A stretch of DNA of 64,000 bases from Limnephilus marmoratus (lineage: Eukaryota; Arthropoda; Insecta; Trichoptera; Limnephilidae), in contig OU862928.1 in the NCBI GenBank assembly GCA_917880885.1, positions 5,723,721-5,787,720 of the forward strand. The letters run 5' to 3'. Of the stretch, positions 53,601 to 64,000 are shown in pieces; within the stretch, counting starts at the first letter, position 1, and each line of letters opens with the position of its first letter. The notes beneath the pieces were generated by a model, which was not told the DNA's origin, made no database searches, and worked only from the letters and a program-made list of their open reading frames with translations. Position numbers and translations under genes: made by a program.

Positions 53601-53768
53601 GCATACATTGCTCAAGATCTTGAGAGATTCGCATCGCAAACCGAATCAGAGTCACCAGCCACCACATCACAACCAACCCTTCCGTTGTTCGATGGCAGTA
53701 AGGATCGGACACACACAACCACTCGTTCTGGAAGGCGGGTTCGATTTCCCGATCACCTCGGTATCTGA
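50520..53768 (+). CDS. Gypsy Pol: protease, reverse transcriptase, RNase H, integrase
   Basis: The open frame starts at 50520, but translation most likely enters it by -1 frameshift at 50652-50658. Protease motif [13 protein letters not shown] lies near residues 72-84. The RT has [37 protein letters not shown] and the active-site [11 protein letters not shown] near residue 372. RNase H shows [17 protein letters not shown] near 521 and [11 protein letters not shown]. The integrase HHCC finger is near 715-760 ([10 protein letters not shown] ... CLQCQRSK); its catalytic parts include [18 protein letters not shown] and [12 protein letters not shown]. The tail [13 protein letters not shown] is a common Pol end. 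All catalytic residues I looked for are present and no stop interrupts 1082 codons. Confidence 0.93.
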   Translation: MEQSFPQSAQRASARGNMLVSLEAWDEGKKVHPALQLPTGKRTGPKLMATSASPNQVSRLFVTDRVTRTQFLIDTGADLCIFPRRLVQGRPTKGTYELAAANGSTIATYGSLTLNLDLGLRRDFTWSFVIADVSRPIIGADFLAKYELLVDVRNKRLLDQVTNLTITGKRSDNKIASIKTVTGTSPYHKLLQQFPDITRPDGARREVRHATLHHINTTPGPPTVERPRRLAPDKLKRAKKEFEAMVRLGIARPSESSWASPLHMVPKKDDQWRPCGDYRRLNARTIPDRYPVRHIQDFAQALSGTKIFSTIDLVRAYNQIPVAPEDIPKTAITTPFGLFEFPVMSFGLRNAAQTFQRFMDEVTRGLDFCYAYIDDILIASTSEEEHLAHLKILFQRLQEYGVVINAAKCHFGLTKVKFLGYLVSDAGTSPLPDKVEAINNYSQPASIKDLRRFLGAINFYRRFIPNAARTQAPLNDLLKGNQKGKQLVSWTAETVEAFSKCKEALAQATLLVHPKCDAPLSIVSDASDTTAGAALHQFVAGHWEPLAFFSKKFSAAEKKYGAYDRELLAIYLAVKYFRHMVEGRSFTIFTDHKPITFAFQQKADKCSPRQFRHLDYISQFTTDIRHVSGKDNIVADALSRVETIDTPLDYAALAADQMCDPELEQHLQGSSSLQLKKINIPGTDAHLYCDVSTTIARPFVTKKFRPAAFNAVNQLAHPGIKATVKLITQRYVWPAIKAETIKLARNCLQCQRSKITRHVSAPLGAFPRPSARFEHVHIDIIVMPSSEGCRYCLTCVDRFTRWPEAFPIPDQEAETVARAFYKGWITRFGTPLRITTDQGRQFESRLFRQLNLLAGTTQIHTTAYHPAANGMVERFHRQLKAAIKCHQNNRWTETLPTVLMGIRAAWRDDLATTSAELVYGEPLRLPGEFLCKARPNVNDDTGRFLKELRKHFNELRPVEGTRHGDGHHFVFQNLPTASHVFLRDDTVKSPLQQPYSGPHKVVRRHERTYTILVKGKEITVSIDRLKPAYIAQDLERFASQTESESPATTSQPTLPLFDGSKDRTHTTTRSGRRVRFPDHLGI
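50649..50658 (+). promoter_or_regulatory. Candidate -1 ribosomal frameshift site
   Basis: In the gag frame the last codons are CGG GGC CCA AAC TGA. They form two overlapping X XXY YYZ heptamers, G GGC CCA (50649-50655) and C CCA AAC (50652-50658). The second ends directly at the gag stop. Slipping back one base enters the pol frame. Confidence 0.65.
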
Positions 53769-53819
53769 CCATTCCTCTTTCCACCGCAGCCATGTCTGCG
53801 TTGTCTGGGGAGGGAGTCC

Positions 53820-54428
53820 TGTAGCAACCAGCCGTGGCTTTATTACGCATTGGGATCGCCCCGAAAATTATCGGTGCCTCCAGAAATAGCGCTGGTTTTA
53901 AATTGTATGCAAACGAATTCACGAGAACTTTCCCACCTAGCAGCTAGCTAATACACCGAGTCGAACTACCTACCTAGCGCACATTCCAGAGGCGTCGCCG
54001 TTGTTCAATGGTATGCGAAATTACTAAAGAGATAGTTCTGCCACCTAAGCGAAAGAGCTAGAACGTACGGCTGTACAGTTCAAGTGCCCGCAGAAGGTTC
54101 GGGTGATATCTCGCCTTTACGTGAATTCACCCGGCGTTACCTATTGTCATTGAATCTACTTGCCGGGCCGGCGGAGTATAAAAACAGGTGCGAGCCGCAC
54201 ACGGCTCAGTCTTAAGTCTAGTATTCATTCAACTTACCACGGAGCAGTTGCCTCGTCTATCCACGATCAACCTTGACCCAGTGCGTAAATTCGTTTGTAG
54301 TATTTATCACCGTTACGTGACCGTGTTACAATTGTGTATGTGATTGTAATTATTGTGTGGACTCATTAAAGGCTATTATTACACGCAAACTCGTTTCCTT
54401 CTTCAGCCACGACACCTGAGTACCCACA
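53820..54428 (+). repeat. Gypsy 3' LTR
   Basis: 609 bp, identical to 49562-50170 by my reading, followed by AACT. A purine-rich GGGGAGGGAGTCC tract at 53807-53819 immediately precedes it and is the likely polypurine tract. Confidence 0.9.
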
Positions 54429-54828
54429 AACTCATAAAAAAAAGAATAAGCGAAGAGAAAAAAACAATGTCTTAAAGTACAGATTTAGTATCGAATACTT
54501 GTTTAACAATAGATACATGTTTGGACATGTGAATCGCTTGCAAAAATTGAGAATCGAGACAATCTTCAAGCGTGATGACAAAATCCATATTGTAATAAGA
54601 AACGCAAAAAGAATGTGACTCGAAAAGGATGCAGCAAATGAATAAAAACAATTTGTATATAAATATGTCTTAAGTTAGTGTATAAATAGTGACATGAGAA
54701 AGTGGTTGATAACCAATTGTATTTATTTCCCTTTCCTTGCTTCATTTTTTCATCCTACTAAGATATTTTCCCTTAGAGCACTTAATATAAAATAAACCGG
54801 TAAAGTAAATAAAATCCAGATGGTAATA

Positions 54829-55120
54829 ATAAAAAGAAAGATCACCGCAGGAGATGATTGTAGAACAATGGGAAGGGTATTGATAAAATAGTAGACAATT
54901 ATGTTCTGAAGTGATAAGTACATGTTTTTGTAATATTACGTATAGTACGTAATTTTGTATAATTATATTTGTACGTATTTTGTATAAATTATAATTTACG
55001 TAATTTTGTATAATAAAAAGAAAGATCTCCGCAGGAATTGAATGTAGAAAAAATGGGAAGGGTATTGATAAAAGAATAGACAATTGTGTTCTGAAATGTT
55101 AAGTACGTGTTTTTGTAGTG
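54829..55120. repeat. Direct duplication of a roughly 110-bp segment
   Basis: AAAAAGAAAGATCACCGCAG at about 54829 and AAAAAGAAAGATCTCCGCAG at 55014 start two copies that share GGGAAGGGTATTGATAAAA, AGACAATT(A/G)TGTTCTGAA and GTACxTGTTTTTGTA. Offset is about 183 bp. No coding content. Confidence 0.7.
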
Positions 55121-55138
55121 AATGGAACTATGAGTGAG

Positions 55139-58080
55139 TGTTTTTTTTATTTTTATTTTGCTTTTTTTTTATTTTCTATATATATTTTTAATTTTGTTTT
55201 ATTTTATATGATGAGACTATCTATTGGTCAACATATCTTCGCTTTTGATCCTCACTAAATCAAGGAGCCAGTCGTTGATCAATTTGCGCAAAACATTTGC
55301 ACTTTTAGTTTTCCAATCATTAGGAATGATATTAAATAATTTAGGTCCTAAGTACGAAAATTGCCGTTGGCCGAGGGACGTCGTGATTTTTATTGGGACT
55401 ATTGGATTGTTCCTTGAAAGTCGAGTGTCGTGAAGGTGGTCAATGGACGGGAAGTGTTGACGTTGTTTTTGAGCATGTAATATAATCTTTCTAATATACA
55501 ATTGTCTAACATCAAGTACTTTTAATTCCGTGAATAATGCATCACTGGGGTACCTGAATGGTTTTTTAAGGATGACTCTTAGTATTGATTTCTGAGCTTT
55601 AGCCAGGGAGTCTAATATTGTTTTGGCACATCCTCCCCATCCTAGGGATGCATATTCGAGTAAAGAATTACACATAGCATAGTATATTGATTTCATATCT
55701 TTAACAGAGAGAATATTTCTGATGGTTATAAAAAGATGTGTAAGTTTTCTGACTTTTGAGGCCGTTGCGTTAATGTGTTCGTCCCATCTCAGATATTTAT
55801 CTATGGTGATCCCTAGATATTTTAAACTATCCACGCATTCTAGGTTATTGCAAGTACAAGTGTTCGGTTCATTGCAAATGTGAATAGTAATATTTAGTAT
55901 TACCTTGAGTTGACCAGCTTGTGTTGCACTAAAACGTATAAATTTTGTCTTATCCGTGTTAAGAGTAAGAAGATTATAGTCTAGCCAATGTTTGACATTG
56001 TTTATTCCAATTTCTGCTTTTCTATGCGCTTCATACCAGTTTTTGCCCTTAAATATTAAGACCGTATCGTCAGCAAAAGTGATGATATGATCGGCAAGGT
56101 TACTGTTGCAAAGGTCATTGATATAGATATTAAACAATATCGGTCCTAAAGTACTTCCTTGTGGTACACCAAATACGATGTTGGCTGGATCGCTTAGAGT
56201 ACCACTAATAATAACTCTTTGGCTCCGATTTTCTAGATAGCTTCCTAATCATTTAAGTAACTGCCCCTGTATACCGATTAGCTGTAATTTTTTCAAAAGG
56301 ATTTTGTGCGAGATGGTATCAAAAGCTTTAGCCAGATCCAGGAAGATCACGATGCTTTTGATTCCTCGGTCGATGTTATTGGAAATTACTTTAGTCAGAT
56401 TGCCAATGGCATTTTCAGTACCTAATCCCGGCCGGAAGCTATATTGTCTCTCAGAAAGAATGTTATTATCTTCAAGATAAGAGCTAAGACGATTTTTGAT
56501 AATTTTCTCTATAATTTTTGAGACTGAATTGACCAAAGATATCGGCCGGTAATTTTGAATCGCAGATTTATCCCCATTTTTGTGTAGTAATACAACAACT
56601 GAATGTTTTAGATGGTTAGGGAATATTCCTGATTTGAGACTTAGATTGGAAATGAACGCTATCGGAGATGCTACGAATGACTTAGTTACTTTAAGCAGAT
56701 TAGTCGAGACTTTGTCTGGTCCACAAGCGTTAGATGGCTTTAGGTCGTCAATAATTTCCAAGACTTCATTCGTCGATGTTTGTATATTGTCTATTTTATG
56801 GACGAGGTTAGAGGTGACCAACTTGGCAAGTTCGATTTCTGTTTTATTGCATTTATCGAGAATTTTTTTGGCAAGTGTGGTTCCCACCGATGTGAAGTAT
56901 TTATTAGCAAAATTCGCCATATTTTTAGGATTAGAGGAGTTTACGTTACCGATATCTAACGACTTTATTTCGGAAGACCTGTTTATTTTTGTTTTACTGA
57001 TATTACGAAATGCTTCCCACATACGTTTTGGAGAATAAGAATTTTCGTAAATGAACGTTTTAAAATAATTTTTCTTTGTATATTTAATAATCTTTTTGCA
57101 TAAGTTCCTATATTTCTTGTAATGAGTTTGTACTAAAATATTATCAGGAAACTTTTTGGCCCTTTTGTGAAGTTGGTTTCTTTTGTGAATCGATTTTAAA
57201 AGGCCGGGAGAGATCCAGGGCGTAAGTTTAAACTGTCTGTTCGATATGTGTTTGTTACTTGTATATTTAGATATATATGTATGTAGAATAAAAATGAATT
57301 CTTTCATCGCAATGTCAGTGTCAATTTGATCAAATACTTTTTGCCAGTTTTCTAAATGCAAGTCCTCAATTAAATTATTAAAATTTAATCGAGGGACGAA
57401 CTTGATTTTAGCAGGGGGGGGCGGTTTATCTTTAAAGCACAGGGCTGTCATATAGTGGTCGGAAATTGACGTGTGGATAACGAATGAGTTAGTGAAGTTA
57501 ATATTTTTTACGTTGATGTGATCCAAACAGGATTTGTTCGTGCCCTGTTCTCGAGTTGGTGTATTGATTGTCAATATGAATCCGTTTTCTGTGAGCAGGC
57601 ATATGTAGTCGTTGAATTAGTTGTGAAATGGAGATAAGGTGTTAATATTAAGGTCTCCTATAATGATTTGACGTTCAAATTTATTGGAATTGCTAATAAT
57701 AGTTTGAAGTGAATTCAAAAAAGAATCTATGCTCTGGAAAGAAGGTGATCTATAAATAGCAAAAATACATAAATTATTATTCAGAACAATTCTGAGGCAG
57801 TTACCTTGTGATAATATAATTTCTTCAAATTGTGCTTGTATACCGTCTTTGATGTTGACAACAATCCCGCTAGATTTATTTATATTTTTAATTGAGTGAT
57901 ATTCCGTGTAAGTTTGTATTATTTTAGAGGTGTAGTTTTTATTGATTCAACACTCTGATAAAATTAAAACATCAAAAGTATGATTGAATTGATCTAGAAA
58001 TAACAGAAAATCATCAAGGTTTGACATACTTCTGATATTCTGATGAATAATCTTTAAATTATAAGATACAAACAGAATTT
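55139..58080 (-). pseudogene. Long CR1/Jockey-type LINE ORF2 with few stops
   Basis: Reading leftwards from 58080: endonuclease IIHQNIRSMSNLDDFLLFLD, DVLILSEC(stop), IIIGDLNIN and KSCLDHINVKN. The RT follows: GPDKVSTNLLKV, LLHKNGDKSAIQNYRPISLV, ILSERQYSFRPGLGTENAIG, FLDLAKAFDTISHKILLKKL, then an in-frame TGA at 56249-56251. The same frame goes on with NRSQRVIISGTLSD, GVPQGSTLGPILF, ITFADDTVLIF and SLKYLGITIDKYLRWDEHI to a stop at 55217. A T-rich run at 55141-55200 is the reversed poly(A) tail. Two TGA stops fall where tryptophan is expected, and one more stop lies in the endonuclease (near 57620). No ORF1 is seen, so it is 5'-truncated and inactive but recent. Confidence 0.85.
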
Positions 58081-58624
58081 GTTCATTTCGTTGATTTTTT
58101 GAAAATGTGCATTAATATTGGTTAACAATATATTTTGAATAAGGAAAGAATTCGTTCATTTAGTTTAACGTTTGTTTGGTTTATTCGTTAATTATTTGTT
58201 CTTTTAGTTTATTTGTTAATTGGTAAACAATATCGGCGACACCCGGAAGCGCAAACCCACATAGTACCGCCGAAAAATATTTTTTGGGAAACATTTTTTT
58301 TAACGGATCTCCGGTGCTGTACTGAATCCACCTATGTTGAAGGAGATTAACCTAACCTAACCTAACGCGTATACTCGTGGGAGATCCCACGCACTTTTAT
58401 ATTCTCCAAAAGCAAGAACTTCTTCCTTTCAGAATGCGCCATTAAACAGAGTAATTTAACTGCTAAACGATTCTGCATTGAGCATCGACATCTTCAATGT
58501 CACCATTGAGAGTTCAGTAACTATCTTTTGACATACGTCACAACATAATGAAACTGCCCCCATGGACTTTTCATTTATTCTTTTAAATTTTGTAATCTTC
58601 TCCGTAATAATTTGGTGTATAACT
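58081..58624. other. No gene; short interstitial TTAGG-type run
   Basis: AT-rich DNA. TAACCTAACCTAACCTAAC at 58348-58366 is about 3.8 copies of CCTAA, the insect telomere repeat in reverse. Too short to prove telomeric origin. Confidence 0.5.
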
Positions 58625-59229
58625 TTTTCGTTATTTGTTTTTGGGGTGTTATGCCGTGTTGCGCTACCTCCTTCTTTAGCCAACATTCCGGACATCGTTG
58701 CAGTATCCATCATCAGGGCAGATCCGGTAGATCCGGTAGATGTGTAATTTTTAGTGATGAAGTGTGTGCTTATTTACTTCGAAGCGATACCGTGTCGCTA
58801 GCTCCACTAACTTTCACCGGTACAAAATAACAGTGATAAGCAGTGGCGTCATTGCCACGGAACGGAATAGAAACTTCACTAAATCGTGGTATTTATGCTA
58901 GCCAGGGGCAAGTCCGTTTGCGAATTGCCGACGGAAGTGACTCCGTCTTTTAACGAATTCTAAAATTAGAAATCATAGTGGTAAGAATTTTAGAATTAGA
59001 ATTACAATGTTTAAAGCGAATTTAGTCAATATAAAGGTATAAAAAAAAACAAAATGATTTACCACGAGCTGGCATTACACATCTACCGGATCTGCCGGAT
59101 CTGCCCTGATGATGGACACTGCAACGCTGTCCGAAACGTTGGCTAAAGAAGGAGGTAGCGCAACACGGCGTAACATCCCAAAAACAAATAATGAAAATGC
59201 TTTTGGCCGTGAAAATCTTAAGATGTATC
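58625..59229. mobile_element. Penelope-type foldback insertion, copy C
   Basis: A 605-bp insertion is bounded by exact 12-bp direct repeats TGGTGTATAACT (58613-58624 and 59230-59241). Its ends are inverted copies of the terminal segment seen in copies A and B: TTTTGGGGTGTTATGCCGTG on the left, and CGTAACATCCCAAAAACAAA on the right. The right arm holds CTGATGA at 59106 and GAAA at 59133 with a 5-bp helix GGACA/TGTCC between. The middle (58850-59080) has no recognisable protein. CCGGTAGATCCGGTAGAT near 58727 is a small tandem repeat. Confidence 0.8.
59101..59140 (+). other. Hammerhead-ribozyme-like core in Penelope terminal segment
   Basis: CCTGATGA, helix GGACA with loop CTGCAACGC closing TGTCC, then CGAAAC and GTTG, which can pair with CAAC about 23 bases on. 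This order matches hammerhead boxes known from Penelope-like elements. One extra U follows CUGAUGA, and no standard UH cleavage site closes stem III. Activity is therefore unproven. The same motif is on the minus strand at 31033-31069. Confidence 0.45.
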
Positions 59230-59241
59230 TGGTGTATAACT

Positions 59242-61247
59242 GTTTTATGGATTACCTGAATTTTTTTTTTAATAAATTATGAAAGGATCGATGTTTGAAA
59301 TTTGTTTACTTCCATAGAAAGCGTAGTGATGTTGGAGGCAGGAGAAAGTCAAATCCATTTGTATCCGGATTTGAGTCATAATAATACTCAAAATGCAACT
59401 AAATCATAAAGATGCAGGTCCATGTACATCTTTCTGCTTCTCAGGTAGTTGTTGCATCAAAGGTAGTTGCATCCGTATACATTTTGGAAAATCCTATATT
59501 TCTTCATGATAGGACCTGTATCTCTCTGCCACTGATAACCATAATAATTTACTTCAAGTCTGAATCAAAACTCATTTCTTCAAATTTTGGATTTGCACAC
59601 ATTTGCTTCTCGGGTACAGAAATAGTCGTGCGTAAATTGGCAACGGTAGTTTTCTTTAAAATGGATATAGGTTTAATTTCTACGGATTTTATGTTCAGTG
59701 TATAAAGCATATTCTAAAAGACAAATAAAAAGAAAAACTTTCAATAGAAATCTCGATTTTATTATTACAATAAATAAAATTATGTTTTACAAACAACTTT
59801 ATGATACAATCTTACAAACGTGCTTAAAATTATTTATAAATAAAATATCGCTTCCAAAAATTCAAACAATATTTTCTGGGTCTTACTTACAACCTCGAAA
59901 AGATTCGAAAAAAGGAGCATTTTAAAATTGTTTTCAACAACATAATTACAGATCGCTTTTAGGAAAGATACACCATAGATAATAGAAAAAAGGGAAATGA
60001 GCCATTCTAGGTACGTATTTTTTCTCCCTTGACATCAAACTGTTACCTGACAGTTGCCCCCCAAAATGATATTTGCTATGAATTATAATTTGTATGCATT
60101 ATTTATCAATTCGACACCTAAAAACACCTTCAAAAATGCCTATAATTAGTTGGTATTGATATCAAACGAATTTATTATATAATATTGTGCTTATACGCAT
60201 ATACAGTTTACAGACAATTAGTTTTATCCTTGATACATTTGAATGAGAAAATGTTTTAAATTTTTTTTTCCACTGGAGCGATTTTGGTCGAAAAATGAAC
60301 CACTTTTATTTCTCTGCGATTGATAGCGGTCACAAAATGGACCACATTTTCCGACCATTCGTAAACATTTATTGTAATTATTTAAAACATTTCCTTGGCC
60401 AGCCATTTATTTTTAAATGAAGCTATTGAAATGCTTTATCTATTATGAAAAGATGTTGCAAATCCGAACTTCGTAGACTATTTTAGAACGATATTAAAAA
60501 TAAATTTTTACAATATATATTTCCCGCCGAATTTTTGATCTGCTGTTTACGGAAAAAAATAAAGTATTTTTTTCATAGATATCCTCCTTTTATTATCAAG
60601 TATACCACAGACAACATATAAAAATCGAAAATATTGTATGTTGAATCGAATCGTTAAGTATCCCTCACGGCAGTTTCGATTAATAAACACGCAGGATTCG
60701 AGCGATTAAACATTACGATTTTTTTATATTGTTTTTTTAAATCCTACAAATATGAGATAAACGGTAAAATACAGGTCATTCATTGGCTATATAGCACTTT
60801 AATAAGTTTTTATATAGAAGGCATGATTTTTTTAATGTTGGTAAAAAATAAAAAAATGACCTTCTGGGGAATCTCGAGCAATCGAGGCTAATTTATTTAT
60901 TTCGCGTGATCGCTCCAGTGGATTTTTCGGCAGTACATACTCTCTGCCCACCTCTTCGAGGACACTTTGTGTTATATTTTGTGTTTGTAAGTATGTCGAA
61001 TTTTCCCTAAACCGACTGCGTATAATAAAGTATGCCGGGGGGCCTATTGCCAAGGATCAATTGTTACGGTACCTCAATAAATACATTGCTTTCGTTGCGT
61101 AGCCGCTTGATAGCCCGTGCGGTGGTAGATTGGCGACGGTCTGCACGCATCCATGACATACCTCCCTTTTTCTACGATCTATGAGATATTCTATAAGACC
61201 AGTAAATTTCATTAGCTTTATGTCAACTTTTATTATTTTGTTTATGT
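59242..61247. other. No gene supported
   Basis: Mostly AT-rich DNA. Short open frames at 59412-59925 and 60832-61053 have no recognisable domains. A short tandem-like AGGTAGTTG repeat occurs at about 59442-59470. Confidence 0.35.
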
Positions 61248-61436
61248 GAATACTGCCCAAGAGTCCCAACTGCTCCCGTCTGGAGTCAGCGAGACTATAG
61301 CATCCCCAATAGGGGAATGTTTTAGGCTGAAGGTACAGAGGAGGGGAAAGAGATGCGGGAGAGGAAGATCTGGTCACCGATCAATGTTTCAATTCTAAAT
61401 GGGTGTCTTACACCACGGCGATACTGAGAGTATCTT
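61248..61436 (-). repeat. tRNA-derived SINE, copy 3 (headless)
   Basis: In reverse it reads CTCAGTATCGCCGTGGTGTA, AGACACCCATTTAGAATTGA, then CCCCTATTGGGGATGCTATA, TCTCGCTGACTCCAGACGGG and GGGCAGTATTCAC followed by an A-rich tail. The tRNA-like head present in copies 1 and 2 is missing, so this is a 5'-truncated copy. Confidence 0.75.
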
Positions 61437-61579
61437 CCAATTAGAATAAATAAATAAGGTTATAACCTCAAATATTGTTATAAATAAATGCTTACGTCAT
61501 TTTCAGACAGTGGTATTGATATTGTTGTATACCAATTTGAATGGTTATTTGATTAAAAAGAAAAAAAATGTTAATTTTA

Positions 61580-61830
61580 CAGACTTACGTCATCTTTGGA
61601 GATGCTGTGTAGAGAATCTTTTTGAGGAAAGGAAGAAGTGAACCTGGAACCTGGAACGGATGAAATCCAAAGCCTTGTAAATCATTCCACAGCCAAACAC
61701 GACCAAGAGAACGAGTCGTATAAGCGACCCGCTCTCATGTATTGTATATGTAGGTATATTGGGTGTACTATACACCAGTGCCTCGAGCGTCTTCTATTGA
61801 AATACCGGTAGAATAAAGATATTAATATTT
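61580..61830 (-). pseudogene. LINE 3' fragment, same family as 12611-12980
   Basis: In reverse it shares FQVHFFLSSKRFSTQH with the LINE tail at 12674-12862, and the nucleotide blocks CCGGTATTTCAATAGAAGAC and GAGCGGGTCGCTTATACGAC. Its 3' part is CTACACAGCATCTCCAAAGA then TGACGTAAGTC. The reading frame is broken and the RT is absent. Confidence 0.6.
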
Positions 61831-62091
61831 TTATTGAATATTTTTCTCCTTTTAAAATAAAACATATTAACTTAAGTCATATATTGTGATGTTTCAAACA
61901 AATAGCACTCAAAATATTATAAAACGACATAATTTTTCGAAAAAAATCCTTATTGATAAGTTTAAAATTTATATACATTTAAATATTTTAACATTAGATA
62001 CATACTAAAACTGTTTTTCCTGATGAAGGTGTTCAGTTTTTAAGCGAAAAAATACGCGTTATTTAATAATTAAATATAAATAAAAAAAATT
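61831..62091. other. No gene recognised
   Basis: AT-rich spacer before the minisatellite. Confidence 0.35.
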
Positions 62092-62725
62092 GTAGCCTTG
62101 CTTATTACGATGACAGAAAAATTATGGCCTTGCCTATTGAGATGACAGAAAAATTATAGCCTTGCCTATTAAGATGACAGAAAAATTATAGCCTTGCCTG
62201 TTACGATGAGAGAAAAATTATAACCTTGCCTATTACGATGACAGAAAAATTATAGCCTTGCCTAGTACGATGACAGAAAAATTACAGCCTTGCCTATTAC
62301 GAATGACAGAAAAATTATAGACTTGCCTATTACGATGACAGAAAAATTACAGCCTTGCCTGTTACGATGAGAGAAAAATTACAGCCTTGCCTATTACGAA
62401 TGACAGAAAAATTATAGACTTGCCTATTACGATGACAGAAAAATTACAGCCTTGCCTGTTACGATGAGAGAAAAATTATAACCTTGCCTATTACGATGAC
62501 AGAAAAATCATAGCTTTGCCTATTACGATGAAAGAAAAATTATAGCCTTGCCTAGTACGATGACAGAAAAATTACAGCCTTGCCTATTACGAATGACAGA
62601 AAAATTATAGACTTGCCTATTACGATGACAGAAAAATTACAGCCTTGCCTATTACGATGACAGAAAAATTATGGCCTTGCCTATTACGATGATTGAAAAA
62701 TCATAGCCTTGCCTACAATGATAGA
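62092..62725. repeat. 32-bp minisatellite with higher-order structure
   Basis: About 20 units of TTATAGCCTTGCCTATTACG then ATGACAGAAAAA; GATGACAG starts at 62109, 62141 and 62173, a 32-bp step. Some units are 33 bp (CGAATGACAG). Between about 62277 and 62480 a three-unit block (units with CGAATGACAG, then TATAGACTTG, then CTGTTACGATGAGAG) occurs twice in the same order, and a partial third follows at 62565, indicating block duplication of about 97 bp. Confidence 0.9.
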
Positions 62726-62735
62726 AAAATATAAA

Positions 62736-64000
62736 CTGTTCATATTGCCACTGCATATCAAACTGATAATAATAGAGTTAATATATAGAAGGTTGTTATG
62801 GGCGTATGAGATCAAGTTTCCTGGTGAGATTGATAAAAAAATATAAAATATCAAAAAAAATATAAAAACCAATTTATCAATTTCGTTAAAATTATAATTT
62901 ACATAAAATTTAGTAATGTTAATAACAAGTTTTGCATGTAAAATTGACATTTGGAAACCTATAAATAAGTCGTCTCAAAGTGGTTTAACCACAGTTTTAA
63001 AATGATCTCGTATGCCGAAACAGCTGTAACAAAAATAAAAACTAAAATACTTGCAAAATTATATAAAAACATTTTTAAATTAAATAAAAAAACAAGTTTA
63101 ATACATTCGAGTATGTTTATTTTTCTTGCATATCTGAGATACCCATGCAATTTCCGCATTAATGCTTGTTGTTTTTTTTATATCAGTATTTAAAATCTGT
63201 CTTTTAATACAAGCTGTATAAAAAAATGTTAAAATTTTGTCTAAGTTAAAATTTTTAGAATTCGCCAGAACAGTCCAATTTTTTAAAAGTGCTTAGAAGC
63301 GATATAGTGTTTAGTATCACGTCTGTATAAATAGTCATTCTCTGGGGGTCTAGCATGGTCAAATTAATAACTTAACAATATCATAATACGATGGCAACAC
63401 TGGCCCATCATTATGTATGGATTGACATTCCTTCACATTAAAAGGCCACGTAAAAATTAAATAAAAACACAATGTCAAACTAAAACATTAACTTTAAAAT
63501 ACATTGGCAGTCAGCATGTAATTTTCGACACTAAAAAGTGAGTTAATTAGTAAATGAGGTCTTTTGTCATATTCGAACAACTTTCGTTTCTCAAAGCTGG
63601 AAAATAATCATTTGATCGCGTCTTAGATGAACTAATTAAGTCTAAGGATCGTGCATACGATTTCTTTCAATTCCAAGAGCTTTATTAATCTCCATTCATT
63701 AATAAACCAATTATTTTACTTAACGAACGACATTATTTAAAAATTTGTGTGAATTGACAGTTAACCGAAGTTTATCTGACAACTTGAAGGCCGCGCTGAA
63801 GGCGCTGCTTGCCCACTGAGCGACTGTCGGAATCGTACACTTACCGTGCTCAGAAAAATCGCAAAACTGACCATAGATGACGGATTTAGTCAATATCCGA
63901 TTGATGTAAGATTTTATCAATCGACCATGCAAGATATCCTGGACGGTACATATGACGTCAGAACTTGTGAAGAGTATTATTTATAAACTTTTTTTTTTAA
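62736..64000. other. No gene recognised
   Basis: AT-rich DNA to the window end. Short frames at 62684-63193 are very AT-rich and show no domain. The frame at 63720-63932 is also unidentified. Confidence 0.35.

Larger units (their letters stand above)
49562..54428 (+). mobile_element. Ty3/gypsy LTR retrotransposon with identical LTRs and reduced Gag
   Basis: Two 609-bp LTRs that read identical, AACT target duplications, an intact 1082-codon Pol frame and a -1 frameshift arrangement define a 4867-bp element. The LTR identity indicates very recent insertion. Gag is only about 115 codons from its likely ATG, which is far shorter than usual, so this may be an internally deleted copy relying on Gag made elsewhere. 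Confidence 0.93.

Noticed and set aside
58348..58366. Telomere or telomere-fusion site
   Set aside because: Fewer than four TTAGG-type units are too short to support it.
62092..62725. CRISPR-like array
   Set aside because: Units are contiguous without spacers, and the genome is eukaryotic; this is a minisatellite.

Overview
The window looks like a transposon-packed, AT-rich stretch of an arthropod genome, most probably an insect. Reasons: spliced exons with GT/AG borders, polyadenylated retroposons, BEL/Pao, Ty3/gypsy, R4/Dong-type, CR1/Jockey-type and Penelope-like elements, MITEs, a PIF/Harbinger-like element with a MADF gene, and a short interstitial TTAGG-type run. The order within insects cannot be fixed from the sequence. 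Nothing bacterial or organellar was seen, and no CRISPR or stand-alone tRNA/rRNA gene.

Host content is very small. The only convincing host gene is the 3' end of a plus-strand gene: two phase-0 exons (11641-11832 and 15257-15355) that end in a hydrophobic, probably tail-anchoring segment. Its 3.4-kb intron is a nest: a Penelope-like element (12158-13907) carries a 5'-truncated LINE, and that LINE carries a tRNA-derived SINE. A MITE lies further downstream in the same intron.

Layout. 1-381: 3' end of a gypsy-type pol. 0.4-8 kb: no clear gene, several tandem repeats, one GC-rich island. 8-10.5 kb: decayed minus-strand LINE. 11.6-15.4 kb: host exons and nested intron. 15.9-19 kb: dispersed repeats and a 401-bp MITE. 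19.3-22.9 kb: PIF/Harbinger-like element with TTA duplication, a MADF pseudogene and a 2.2-kb inverted duplication of an intron-containing gene encoding a cysteine-rich (CXC-like) protein. 23-32 kb: LINE scraps, SINE-like repeats, a foldback element and a 228-bp Penelope-derived inverted repeat with 13-bp target duplication. 32.4-34.9 kb: a complete but mutated DNA transposon with 382-bp terminal inverted repeats and an exact 8-bp target duplication. 37.9-44.8 kb: a young full-length BEL/Pao element. 45.1-49.2 kb: a LINE fragment, then a TAA repeat with an R4/Dong-like element whose 1068-codon frame is open. 49.6-54.4 kb: a very young gypsy element whose two LTRs read identical. 55.1-58.1 kb: long CR1/Jockey-type LINE. 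58.6-59.2 kb: third Penelope-type foldback insertion. 61.2-62.7 kb: SINE and LINE fragments and a 32-bp minisatellite with higher-order structure.

The best candidates for something little described are (i) the 2546-bp transposon at 32396-34941; (ii) the Penelope-type family with inverted terminal segments that hold a hammerhead-ribozyme-like core; (iii) the inverted duplication at 20232-22421, which would transcribe into a near-kilobase hairpin; and (iv) an R4/Dong-like ORF beside its expected TAA target. All calls come from reading the sequence by eye. Family names rest on remembered motifs, not on database searches.
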